Positions 1 through 8,693 of a stretch of 64,000 nt of DNA are shown piece after piece. The number at the start of each line of letters is the position of its first letter. The stretch's first letter is position 1. Location: positions 141,962-205,961 of the forward strand of contig JAHHGX010000071.1 of the NCBI GenBank assembly GCA_019359675.1, written 5' to 3'. The stretch is from Calothrix sp. FI2-JRJ7. Its GTDB lineage: Bacteria > Cyanobacteriota > Cyanobacteriia > Cyanobacteriales > Nostocaceae. The position numbers were made by a program, and so were the translations under genes. Under the pieces are notes generated by a model, which worked only from the letters and a program-made list of their open reading frames with translations, did no database searches and was not told where the DNA came from.

Positions 1-1147
1 TAGTTTGATTAATGTTCCCGTCTGCATTTTCCCGCAGGCGCCCTTCTCTACTTAAACGATGCCATAAAGCAGTATTAGGTAACGCTTGTAACATCGCAAA
101 AGTTGTCGAAGGAATGGCAGCTTGTTCAGCAAACCTAACAATACGTGAACCGGCGCCACTTTTTTCACCATCGAACCCAATAATAAACCCAGCCATTGGA
201 CGCAAACCAGTTCTGATAATGGTTTCAACAGCATCCGTTAAAGAACTACGGGTATTTTGAAACTTCTTAGTCATTTGCAAACTGTCTTCGTCGGGTGTTT
301 CAATACCCAAAAATACAGCTTTGAATCCAGACTCAACCATCAATTCCATTAATTCTTCGTCTTGAGCAAGGTCAATAGAAGCTTCTGTATCAAAACTGAA
401 AGGATATTGATGTTCAGCCATCCAGGTTTTTAACTCTTTGAGCAACAACTTCACATTCCGCTTGTTGCCAATAAAGTTATCATCTACCATGAAAACGCTA
501 CGGCGCCAACCCAACTCATAAAGACGGTCAAGCTCTGCAAGTAACTGTTCTGGAGTTTTAGTCCGGGGTTTACGACCGTAGAGAACAATAATGTCGCAAA
601 ACTCGCACTGAAACGGACAACCACGCGAAAACTGAACTGACATTGAGTCATAAGCATCAAACTCCAACAAGTCAAAGCGAGGTATAGGTGTACTTGTAAC
701 ATCAGGTTTTTCGGTTGCTCTAAAAATTCCTGACTTTTCACCCTTATTTACAGCTTCGACAAACATGGGTAGAGTAATCTCACCTTCGTCTAAAATCAGG
801 AAGTCGGTGCCAACATTTTGGACTTCGTGCGGAACTGAGGTAGGATAAGGACCACCAACAGCAACTAACTTACCACGTTGCTTTGCTTCTTTAATTTGGT
901 CAAGTAAATCTTGCTTCTGAACAATCATTGCAGACAGAATAACCATATCTGCCCACTCCCACTCTGCCTCAGTAACAGCACGAATATTACGGTCAACTAA
1001 TTTAAACTCCCATTCCTGGGGTAATATTGCAGCGACAGTTACTAAACCCAACGGAGGCAGTAGAACTTTGCGGTTAACTAGATCTAAGATTTTTTCGTAT
1101 GACCAAAATGTTTTAGGAAACACCGGATAGACAAGCAATACACGCAT
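1..1147 (-). CDS. B12-binding radical SAM protein (3' end outside window)
   Basis: Open frame of 382 codons read by hand from ATG at 1147 to the window edge without a stop, so the C-terminus is missing. The first 140 residues form a cobalamin-binding-like Rossmann domain (MRVLLVYPVFP start, later GGPYPTS). A radical SAM core follows, with the iron-sulfur motif CPFQCEFC (Cys177, Cys181, Cys184) and the downstream FIGNKRN and GIETPDEDS segments. This layout is known from cobalamin-dependent radical SAM enzymes, and related cyanobacterial proteins carry a DUF4070 C-terminus. An AGGAG ribosome site lies about 10 nt before the ATG. The substrate cannot be deduced; methyl transfer or hopanoid-type modification are family possibilities only. 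Confidence 0.85.
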   Translation of the reverse strand, partial: MRVLLVYPVFPKTFWSYEKILDLVNRKVLLPPLGLVTVAAILPQEWEFKLVDRNIRAVTEAEWEWADMVILSAMIVQKQDLLDQIKEAKQRGKLVAVGGPYPTSVPHEVQNVGTDFLILDEGEITLPMFVEAVNKGEKSGIFRATEKPDVTSTPIPRFDLLEFDAYDSMSVQFSRGCPFQCEFCDIIVLYGRKPRTKTPEQLLAELDRLYELGWRRSVFMVDDNFIGNKRNVKLLLKELKTWMAEHQYPFSFDTEASIDLAQDEELMELMVESGFKAVFLGIETPDEDSLQMTKKFQNTRSSLTDAVETIIRTGLRPMAGFIIGFDGEKSGAGSRIVRFAEQAAIPSTTFAMLQALPNTALWHRLSREGRLRENADGNINQT

Positions 1148-1238
1148 AAATTTCTACTCCTACCGCATCATTTTTATAAATCAATGTAAACTCACTTAAT
1201 ATATAGATGAGTTTTATGTGAATATGTTTCAGAAACCA

Positions 1239-1253
1239 AGAAACCCGGTTTCT
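1239..1253. repeat. AGAAACCCGGTTTCT palindrome, single copy
   Basis: A 15-nt near-perfect palindrome downstream of the epimerase gene. The same word recurs near 12.75, 22.5, 32.9, 40.7 and 49.6 kb, so it is a dispersed intergenic repeat of this genome. Confidence 0.75.
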
Positions 1254-1314
1254 CTGTACCTTAGCATTATTACTTATTTTTTTTTGCTACTCTGTTATAC
1301 CTTACGTACAAGCT

Positions 1315-2262
1315 TTACCTTTTGACACCGCTAAGTCTTAAAACATCACTCATCGTTTCACAGTAGTTGCTTAAACCAAAGCTTTTCGGACTAACAGCAT
1401 TTTTGTACGTAAAATGACGATATTCCATACAAAATCTGTCCCACGCTGCCATCTGAATACGGAACAGCACAATAATTACATTCGCTAAACCGAATGACAG
1501 CGGGATACGGAACAAGATTTTTTTACCAAGGTAAGCACAAACTTGTTCTATAACTTGGTTTGCGGTAATTCTAGTTTGTCCCAAAACTAACGACCGCTCT
1601 TGCTCTGCACTAGGAGGATTATTGACAAGATGTTTAACAACAGTGGCAATATCCTGACCGTGAATGAAGTGAAAGCTACCATCTGCCTTTAAAAATCGGA
1701 TGATATCTATATATTTAGCTACTTCAGGAAGACCTGTTGTAATGTGCGAGTAAGGTTTGTTAGCATCTCCACCAAAAACAAACGTGGGAAAAACAGTTGT
1801 AACTTTCGGTGCAATCTTCAACTGCGATTTTTTCATTAAACAGTCGTACTTGGAACGAACATAGTCAGTTCCTATTTCACCTGCTTCTTTAAGTGGTTCG
1901 CCATTATTACCTAAAACACTTGCCGTCGAGAAGTATATTACCTGTTCGCATCGTTCAGGGTCTAACATATTCATTAGCTGCAACGTTTTCGTGACATTCA
2001 CATCAAACGTAATATCACCACCCCAAGCTGTTGCTGTCAAAACAGCCACATCAATAGTTTTCAGCAAATCAGCAAACTTTTCTATCTCTTGCATATCACC
2101 TTGCAGCACAGTGATATTACTACGAACATTAGTATCAACTTTTAATTTATCTGGATTTCTTACGAGCAAAAATAATTCGTGTTCAGTCTCTTGAATTAAC
2201 TGCTCACTAATATAATGACCCACACACCCACTGGCGCCTGTAACTAAAATACGTTTAGACAT
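1315..2262 (-). CDS. NAD-dependent epimerase/dehydratase (extended SDR)
   Basis: About 315 residues starting MSKRILVTGASGCVG, with the GxxGxxG dinucleotide-binding glycines at the N-terminus. An STAS segment and a DYVRSKYD stretch supply the YxxxK catalytic pair expected of an extended short-chain dehydrogenase. The C-terminal third is hydrophobic and lacks a recognisable sugar-specific signature. Extended SDRs of this type act on nucleotide sugars, steroids or quinone-linked substrates; none can be chosen here. The upstream TTG (2280) has no better ribosome site, so the ATG is preferred. It is separated from its neighbours and probably monocistronic. Confidence 0.8.
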   Translation of the reverse strand: MSKRILVTGASGCVGHYISEQLIQETEHELFLLVRNPDKLKVDTNVRSNITVLQGDMQEIEKFADLLKTIDVAVLTATAWGGDITFDVNVTKTLQLMNMLDPERCEQVIYFSTASVLGNNGEPLKEAGEIGTDYVRSKYDCLMKKSQLKIAPKVTTVFPTFVFGGDANKPYSHITTGLPEVAKYIDIIRFLKADGSFHFIHGQDIATVVKHLVNNPPSAEQERSLVLGQTRITANQVIEQVCAYLGKKILFRIPLSFGLANVIIVLFRIQMAAWDRFCMEYRHFTYKNAVSPKSFGLSNYCETMSDVLRLSGVKR

Positions 2263-2397
2263 AGACTTTGAATAAAACAAAAATTAAATCAGCTAGAAAT
2301 CATATCCCAACAGGCAAGGCAAAACAAGTGCATAGCCAATACAACCGCACATTACATACGATGAATAAATTACCTTAAAGTTCCGTTACTCAAAAAT

Positions 2398-2436
2398 CGT
2401 AGGTTGGGTGAAGCGAAGCGCGGAACCCAACCTACG
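2398..2436. repeat. GTAGGTTGGGT palindromic repeat
   Basis: Perfect inverted ends CGTAGGTTGGGT / ACCCAACCTACG surround a GC-rich loop. Related copies lie at about 25.67, 28.13 and 59.69 kb, all intergenic. Confidence 0.75.
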
Positions 2437-2501
2437 ATACTCTGCATAAGTTAAACCCATCAGATTTAGTAGTAACCAAGACAGTCGGGAAGATTAAAAA
2501 T

Positions 2502-2996
2502 ATGTCGTTTAATATTTTCTGCAAACGCTACTTAGGTGCGATGGCTATAAGCTTTGCAACACTTTCAACACTGGCGCCAGCACCTGCACAAGCAAGAGGC
2601 TTAATTATTTACAATACTGGGGAGGAACTTTTCGAGGTAGCTGATTTTCCTCAAGAGATGGTTGCTCAATATCCTGGTCTAAAAGATTATAAAATATCGT
2701 ATGCGTGCCAACGATTTGGCTTATTTTGGGCAGATGTATGGACTTGGGACTGTAAATTAACAGCAGGAAATATAAGCACAAATACTATAGCTGACATTCC
2801 ACAAGAGTTAATACCTAAATTAGAGAAAGATTATCCTTTTGATCAAGTACAGCGCAACTTCTGGAATAAATACGGTTTTATAACAATGGTAGGTATTTTT
2901 GCACTATTGGCAATAATGAAGGGCAAAGAACAACCAACAGCAGAAACACAACCACAAACAGGACTTGAATCACAAAGTGATACTTCGACGAATTAA
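2502..2996 (+). CDS. Secreted or membrane-anchored hypothetical protein
   Basis: 164 residues, not recognised. Residues 1-32 look like a Sec signal peptide with an APAQA-type cleavage site. The middle carries two cysteines (YACQRFG, WDCKL) that could form a disulfide after export. A hydrophobic stretch FITMVGIFALLAIM near residues 126-139 may be a C-terminal membrane anchor, followed by a Gln/Thr/Ser-rich tail. The protein is probably periplasmic and anchored at the C-terminus. A palindromic repeat separates it from convergent hemE. No function is proposed. Confidence 0.65.
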   Translation: MSFNIFCKRYLGAMAISFATLSTLAPAPAQARGLIIYNTGEELFEVADFPQEMVAQYPGLKDYKISYACQRFGLFWADVWTWDCKLTAGNISTNTIADIPQELIPKLEKDYPFDQVQRNFWNKYGFITMVGIFALLAIMKGKEQPTAETQPQTGLESQSDTSTN

Positions 2997-3007
2997 AATC
3001 TTAATCA

Positions 3008-3090
3008 AAGTTGTCATTCTGAGCGTAGCGAACAATCTTTAAAGCTTACTAAGTTATAGAGATGCTTCACTACGTTCAGCATGACATATA
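3008..3090. repeat. TGTCATTCTGAGCG palindromic repeat
   Basis: GTCATTCTGAGCGTAGCG and the facing CTACGTTCAGCATGACA are inverted ends of one element that sits between two convergent genes. The same family recurs near 17.5, 29.2 and 29.6 kb. It may double as a bidirectional terminator. Confidence 0.7.
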
Positions 3091-3099
3091 TATAGCAAT

Positions 3100-4155
3100 T
3101 TACACTGCTGTTAAACTTAACTGCTTTGCGGTTTCAAAGAAGAATCTTACATTGTCTTCGGGTGTTTCAGGTAAAACACCGTGACCGAGGTTGAGGATAT
3201 GACCCCAGTTACCTGCTTTACGAACTGTATCGTAAATACGTTCACGAATAAATTCTTTGGAACCAAATAAAACACCTGGGTCTAAATTACCCTGTACTTT
3301 CATGGTTTTACCAAGACGTTGACGCGCGTCTGCCATGTCAACTGTCCAGTCTACTGATATTATATCGGCGCCTGATGTTGACATGCGTTCCAATACACCA
3401 GCACTACCTGTTACCAAAAGAATTAATGGTGTGTCGGGGTGTGTTTGTTTAACTTTCTCGAAAACCATTTTTTGGTAGGGTTGTGCAAATACTTCGTAGT
3501 CTTGAGGACTAAGTTGTCCTGCCCATGAATCAAACATTTGCACTACTTGGGCGCCGCATTCAATTTGATAGCGAACATAAGTAGCAATAGAATCGGCGAG
3601 TTTTTCCAACAGTTGATGTAAAATCGTGGAGTCGGAGAACGCCATGTTTTTAATAACCGAGTAGGTTTTGGAACCTTTACCTTCTACAGCATAAGCCGCC
3701 AAAGTCCACGGGGCGCCAACGAATCCAAGTACAGTAGACTGCGTACCAACTTCAGAGCGTAAAGCCTGTAAAATCGTTTTGATGAAAGGTAACGATTCTT
3801 CAGGGTTTAAAGCGTGTAAATTATCTACTTGTTCCTGTGAACGAATTGGTGCATGAATAATTGGACCCTTTCCTTCGGCAATATCCATATCGATACCCAA
3901 ACCAGGAAGTGGGGTAACAATATCAGAAAATAGAATTACACCATCGGGTTGAAATGCTTTCCAGGGTTGCAAAGAAACTTCGATAGCAACTTCGGGAATT
4001 TCCGACCGTTCGCGGAACGAGGGATACTTCTCTCTCAAATCGCGATAAGCTTTCATATATCGTCCAGCTTGTCGCATCATCCAAACAGGAGGACGATCTA
4101 CAACTTCACCACGAGCAGCCCTTAATAAATGAGGCGTATTTGCGGAAATACCCAT
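3100..4155 (-). CDS. hemE: Uroporphyrinogen decarboxylase
   Basis: 351 residues, the usual length for HemE. It decarboxylates the four acetate side chains of uroporphyrinogen III to give coproporphyrinogen III in the cytoplasmic tetrapyrrole pathway that feeds haem and chlorophyll. The diagnostic N-terminal [13 protein letters not shown] motif with the substrate-contacting Arg, the [12 protein letters not shown] stretch containing the catalytic Asp, and the [12 protein letters not shown]-terminus are all present. The ATG at 4155 is preferred over GTG at 4161 because the family begins MGIS and an AGGA lies about 10 nt upstream. It appears to stand alone. Confidence 0.97.
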   Translation of the reverse strand: MGISANTPHLLRAARGEVVDRPPVWMMRQAGRYMKAYRDLREKYPSFRERSEIPEVAIEVSLQPWKAFQPDGVILFSDIVTPLPGLGIDMDIAEGKGPIIHAPIRSQEQVDNLHALNPEESLPFIKTILQALRSEVGTQSTVLGFVGAPWTLAAYAVEGKGSKTYSVIKNMAFSDSTILHQLLEKLADSIATYVRYQIECGAQVVQMFDSWAGQLSPQDYEVFAQPYQKMVFEKVKQTHPDTPLILLVTGSAGVLERMSTSGADIISVDWTVDMADARQRLGKTMKVQGNLDPGVLFGSKEFIRERIYDTVRKAGNWGHILNLGHGVLPETPEDNVRFFFETAKQLSLTAV

Positions 4156-4325
4156 TAACACTTCATCCTATATCGCTTTTTTATTTCATCATTTAGCTTA
4201 CCATTCCAGGCTGACAAAAGTATAACCAGAAAAGATAAAACAGCGGAAACAAAGACTTTTTCTGTATATCACAAATATTGACTTTCAAGCAATATTGTTA
4301 CTTTCTGATTGTAAATTTTTGTAAA

Positions 4326-4544
4326 TTACATATCCTCGATTTCAGTTTCATAAAGCAGAACAGTCGTCTCTGGCCCAACTCTACCCATTTTAGGTAACGG
4401 ACCCATTTCCATTTCTACAAAATAAGTCCAAATACCAGAGTCTTGATGGTAATTTAAAACTTTACCCATACCACCTATAAAAGAAACTTTTTGGTTTTTA
4501 CGGTATTTTGGCTGGGATTGCTTCTGATATACATTGGTAAGCAT
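4326..4544 (-). CDS. Small conserved-type hypothetical protein
   Basis: 72 residues from the internal ATG (MLTNVYQKQ). An AAGG lies about 11 nt upstream, and a 7-codon longer reading from 4565 is possible. The segment KVSFIGGMGKVLNYHQDSGIWTY resembles a short beta-barrel fold in which a Gly-rich turn is followed by aromatic strands, and the C-terminus is acidic (ETEIEDM). No catalytic motif, signal peptide or membrane segment is visible. It looks real from its codon use, GGMGKV-type beta pattern and position in its own intergenic space. Function unknown. Confidence 0.6.
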   Translation of the reverse strand: MLTNVYQKQSQPKYRKNQKVSFIGGMGKVLNYHQDSGIWTYFVEMEMGPLPKMGRVGPETTVLLYETEIEDM

Positions 4545-4956
4545 GGTGATACGCCTTAAATACAAAGCTAAGTTCTTAGTGAGCTAGCAGCGACTAATTT
4601 CGCTAACAAAGCTACAAAATAAAGTTCAGGTACTATAAAATAAATAAAATGTATAAATAAGTCAGTATTATTGTTTATCGTTCTACTAAAGTACTTTCTT
4701 AGCTAAATTCAAATAACCTACCTCTGGACTTAAAATCTGTATAGACTAAAGAGTGATTTTGTCCAATCCAAAGTATAATTTTGTTGATTTATTAATTAAA
4801 ATTGGTCGTATAAAATATTACACAGTATAGAGATAGATTGTAGCGATATAGGACATTGCAGGTAATCTGCGTCTAAAGATAGTGTTCGACTTATGCCAAA
4901 AGTGCCATATTCGTAGGAAATAACCTATCATATTGGCATATATCCATAAGTTTAAA
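4545..4956. other. AT-rich intergenic region without a gene
   Basis: About 410 nt between divergent genes. No ORF, repeat or strong hairpin was seen. It must contain the promoters of the small hypothetical gene and the histidine kinase, but no convincing -35/-10 pair was found. Confidence 0.5.
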
Positions 4957-6648
4957 ATGTCGTCAAAATCCCAAGTTAACGTCCTACTAGTGGATGACCA
5001 CACAGAAAATTTACTGGCACTTGAGGGTATACTAGGAGGTCTAGGTCAAAATTTGGTACGAGCAACTTCAGGCGCCCAAGCATTGAAGTGCTTACTAAAT
5101 CAGGATTTTGCCGTGATTTTACTAGATGTGCAAATGCCTGATATGGATGGTTTTGAAACTGCTGCTTTGATACGTCAACGTAAACGTTCGCTCCATACAC
5201 CAATCATTTTTTTAACTGCATTTAGCACGAGCGATAATATGGTTGAGCGGGGTTACTCGTTAGGTGCAGTAGATTATTTATTCAAGCCTCTTCACCCAGA
5301 AATATTAAAATCAAAAGTGGTCGCGTTTATTGATTTATATCAAAAAACTGCTGAAATCGAGCGACAAGCAGCAGAACTAGCGGCAATAAACGCTGAACTC
5401 AAAAAAAGTGAAGAAAAATTTCGTGGTTTAAGCGCTTGTTCTCCCGTAGGTATTTTTCTTACTGATATAAACGGTTTTTGCACTTACACAAATCCATCCT
5501 GTCAAAAAATATACGGTCTTGAAGAAACCCGTATGATTGGTGAAGGGTGGGTACAAGCCATTCACCCAGATGACCGCGAACGAGTAATTAACGATTGGTA
5601 TAAAACATCACGTGGAGGTGAAGAATATCACGACGAGTTTAGAATTATTACCAGTAGTGGAATTGAGCGTTGGATTTATGCTCATAGTTCGCCAATGCGC
5701 TCAGATAAGGGTAATCTTATGGGTCATGTCGGTACCGTTGAAGATATTACTGCGCGTAAACAAGCTGAAGCTGAACATATCGAATTGATTCGCGCACAAG
5801 CAGCACGTACTGAAGCAGAAAATGCAAATCGTTTGAAAGACGAATTTCTGGCTGTATTATCGCATGAACTTCGTACACCCTTAAACTCGATACTTGGATG
5901 GGCAAAACTACTTCAGCGTCAGAAATTTGATGAGAAAAATGTTGCACGGGGTTTAGAGATTGTTGAGCGTAATGCTCTTTTACAAACCCAACTAATTAAC
6001 GATATTTTAGATGTATCGCGAATTATGCGGGGTAAGCTAAAGCTCAATTTAACTCCCGTCAACTTAGAGTCTTTAGTGTTGCAAACAGTAAATGCTGTAC
6101 ATGTCGAAGCAGAAGCTAAAAAGTTGCACCTCGACTGTGTAATTGAACCTCTTCCAGTAGCATTAACAACACAATCACACACTGATATTCAGGGAGCATC
6201 TTATATAGTTACAGGTGATATTAATCGGTTACAGCAAGTAGTGGGTAATTTGCTTAGTAACGCGCTGAAGTTTACACCACCCAATGGTAATATTCAAGTC
6301 AAGCTATGCCTCGATAACGAGAATGATTTTATAGCTTCGGCGCCTACCGCTTTAATCGAAGTTCGTGATACAGGTGTTGGTATAACTCCTGATTTCCTGC
6401 CGCATGTTTTTGATAGGTTTCGTCAAGCTGATGGTAGTACAACTCGAATCCATAATGGGCTGGGTTTAGGATTGGCAATAGTACGACATTTGGTAGAAAT
6501 GCACGGTGGTAGTGTTAGTGCTGCAAGTCCTGGTGTAAACCAAGGGGCAACGTTTACTGTTAAATTACCTCTACGAACCTATGGACAAGGGGTGCAACAA
6601 ACACAAGATTCCCCAGTTCTCAAGCAAGTTGAGAACTTAAAACGCTAA
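4957..6648 (+). CDS. Receiver-PAS hybrid sensor histidine kinase
   Basis: 563 residues from ATG at 4957 (MSSKSQVNVLLVDD). Domains in order: receiver (about 8-125, acidic pair at 13-14, phospho-acceptor Asp57 in VILLDVQMPD, Lys110 in LFKPL); a short coiled linker; PAS with PAC (about 153-265); HisKA with His303 in the HELRTPLNSILGW H-box; HATPase with N box GNLLSNALKF, G1 box VRDTGVGI and G2 box GLGLAI. No membrane segment, so it is a cytoplasmic kinase whose receiver probably gates the kinase. No response-regulator gene is adjacent. Its 3' end overlaps the end of the convergent amidoligase remnant by 4 nt. The signal is unknown. Confidence 0.92.
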   Translation: MSSKSQVNVLLVDDHTENLLALEGILGGLGQNLVRATSGAQALKCLLNQDFAVILLDVQMPDMDGFETAALIRQRKRSLHTPIIFLTAFSTSDNMVERGYSLGAVDYLFKPLHPEILKSKVVAFIDLYQKTAEIERQAAELAAINAELKKSEEKFRGLSACSPVGIFLTDINGFCTYTNPSCQKIYGLEETRMIGEGWVQAIHPDDRERVINDWYKTSRGGEEYHDEFRIITSSGIERWIYAHSSPMRSDKGNLMGHVGTVEDITARKQAEAEHIELIRAQAARTEAENANRLKDEFLAVLSHELRTPLNSILGWAKLLQRQKFDEKNVARGLEIVERNALLQTQLINDILDVSRIMRGKLKLNLTPVNLESLVLQTVNAVHVEAEAKKLHLDCVIEPLPVALTTQSHTDIQGASYIVTGDINRLQQVVGNLLSNALKFTPPNGNIQVKLCLDNENDFIASAPTALIEVRDTGVGITPDFLPHVFDRFRQADGSTTRIHNGLGLGLAIVRHLVEMHGGSVSAASPGVNQGATFTVKLPLRTYGQGVQQTQDSPVLKQVENLKR

Positions 6649-7370
6649 ATATTTAGTGTATAATTTAGAAATCTTAGTATTGCTAAATCTTGTGATGTGT
6701 CTGTATCTGTGTTCGGTGCCTGATAAAATTGACCTGTTACCCAATTTAGATTATCTTCTGGATTTATATAGTTTTGATTTTTTACATCATAGTATTTCCA
6801 GTAAGCTTCGTCTTTAAGCTTGTTATAATCACTTTGAGTAAATAATTCATCACATTTAGTAAAACTTAACCAGTTACTTAAAGTATTTTCCATCTTTGCA
6901 ATTCTACCATCACGAAAGTGGAAATGTATATAATCTTCATGAGTTTCATAATCTGTAACAAGCTTTGTAATTGCACATTCACTTTGGCTTTGAATAATGC
7001 GATAAAGGAAAGTAAAAAATTTACCTTGTAATTTTGTATCTTGACACGACGCTAAAACTCTCCATTCATAAGTCGGAGTTGAAGTATTTTGTAAAAACGG
7101 GGTGATATTTATCGAAGTATAACGAGGATTTCTGACTATAATTGAAGCTTGACGTAAAACTTCATGGGTTGTTTTTGCTGATATGCCTAATATTTTTTTG
7201 TAGTTATACTCATGCTGCACAGGTGCTATACCATACGCGGCACCAAGTACAAATTCGTAGATTGCCGCATCTTGGTCATCCAATAAATCAGGGTCTTGAA
7301 TCACACCCTGTTTACTGACATCTTGCACCTTCTCAACAAGGGTAAGGTGGGCAGTGCCCACCCTACGCAA
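6645..7370 (-). pseudogene. Amidoligase-like gene, 3' fragment
   Basis: C-terminal part of a gene broken by the element at 7315-7424. The genuine part begins at QGVIQDPDLL (about 221 codons); the first 20 codons of the open frame come from the inserted element. The segment YTSINITPFLQNT followed by YEWRVLASCQDTK matches the C-terminal Amidoligase_2 pattern of an Asn strand then an E-x-R strand. Family members are ATP-dependent COOH-amine ligases of the glutamine-synthetase fold. As an independent protein it would lack the ATP and metal residues, so it is probably inactive. A TTG start at 7370 lies inside the element and is unlikely to be native. Confidence 0.65.
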
Positions 7371-7424
7371 AAATAAAGGTTACAAGCTCTTTTATTCTCA
7401 ATAAGCGCAAGGTGCAAGATGTAA
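7315..7424. mobile_element. MITE-like inverted-repeat element inserted in amidoligase gene
   Basis: The element is bounded by 14-nt perfect terminal inverted repeats, ACATCTTGCACCTT at 7318-7331 and its complement at 7409-7422. GTTTA flanks it as a direct repeat at 7310-7314 and 7425-7429, which reads as a target duplication. The spacing of the two GTTTA copies is 115 nt (1 mod 3), and deleting 115 nt joins the two amidoligase frames exactly at NMVK-QGVIQ. Its interior carries a copy of the TAGGGTGGGCAYTGCCCACC palindrome (7341-7366). It encodes no transposase, so any movement would need one in trans. Confidence 0.7.
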
Positions 7425-8496
7425 GTTTAACCATATTAATTTTTTTCTGGATATATTCTAATTTACTCAAACGTTTTTTATAGCGTCCTATATGTTCATC
7501 GACTTGATTACCAAATGGCATTGCATAAATATTACTTTTTCTTGTAGGTGGCAGAATTTGCTCTAAAATCTGAGAGACCGCAGCAGACACAGAAGTAATA
7601 TTAGCAAGGTGATTAATTATTTCTTCAGTGGTTTTATATTGATTTTTTATACCTACATGTAAATGTACTCCTGATGTTGTAGAAAAGTGGACTCCATTTT
7701 TTTTCAGCGTGGAGACTACAAATTCATATATATTAATTATTTCTTCTATCGACTCGCATACAGGAAAACCAATTTCTTGACCACTATAAATTTTAAATCG
7801 AAACCGGGTATCTCGATTTTGTTTATAAAGATTTTCGTAATAATCTATATTCTCTTGATTAGTACCATGCACTGACCCGTCAATTCCCACCTTTAATACA
7901 TTATCACCTGGCGCCTCTACTAAATTCAAAGTTTCGAGACGATTAAAAATAGCCAAAACAGTTTGTTCAATTTGATTATAATTATAATCTTTACTTGTGT
8001 CATATACTTGTAAAACTTGATTTTGTTTTTGTTTTAACTTGATATAATCCCAAGTACTTCTAATATTTTGAAAAAAATTACCTAATTTCAATTGTTGATT
8101 ATAATACTGCAAATTATTATTAACTTTATCATGTTTGTATGCAGTTTTAAGCATAGCTTGCTTGTGTTTTTCAAAATCAATACGATTTATTTTTGCTTGA
8201 TATTTTGGGTTTCCAGGATATTCAATACTTCCATAAAAATTAATTAATCCAACCGTCACTAAGATTTGAATTAATCTATTAAAATGTGGCTGACGTGTAA
8301 TGATGGCACCATTTATCTTACTCAAATCATAAATTGGCTTTAACTTTTTAATAACCTCTGGCGCCAAACGGTACATAGGGAAGTCTGTTAACGGTAAAAA
8401 CTCCAACTCGGCGCCGGAAGTAACCAAATGTAAGAGTTCAGCATCTTGAACTAATTCAATAGATACAGTATCGCTATTACCGAGGCTGATGACCAT
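7363..8496 (-). pseudogene. Amidoligase-like gene, 5' fragment (ATP-grasp/GS-fold COOH-amine ligase family)
   Basis: 377 codons, of which about 357 are native. SGAELEF (residues 28-33) matches the first glutamate motif of the Amidoligase_2 family. VGIDGSV (Asp206, Ser208) matches the central acidic motif, and SGVHLHVG (275-282) matches the diagnostic G-x-H-x-H-x-G motif. The C-terminal conserved strands lie in the separate downstream fragment, so the gene is split. Iyer and colleagues proposed that the family forms amide or peptide bonds in peptide or cell-wall metabolism. A divergent LD-carboxypeptidase is the next gene. A long Lys/Asn/Gln-rich insertion separates the first two motifs. Rejoined, the protein would have about 578 residues. 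Confidence 0.7.
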
Positions 8497-8693
8497 AAAA
8501 TAAATCGTAAATATATATCTTGCTGAATATATATTTTAGATAATTTAAAGTCAAATAATCACAATACATTTGCTATAAAACTTTCATATTTAATTATTCA
8601 TTAAAAACGATGCTTGGAGAGCGCTCCTAGCTTACTCAATAAATCCAGATTTTCATTTAGACATATGTTACGATATGTTAAAATTGCAAATGC

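Noticed and set aside
6645..7370. Independent 241-residue gene
   Set aside because: Its first 20 codons are inside the inserted element and its conserved strand belongs to the amidoligase C-terminus.
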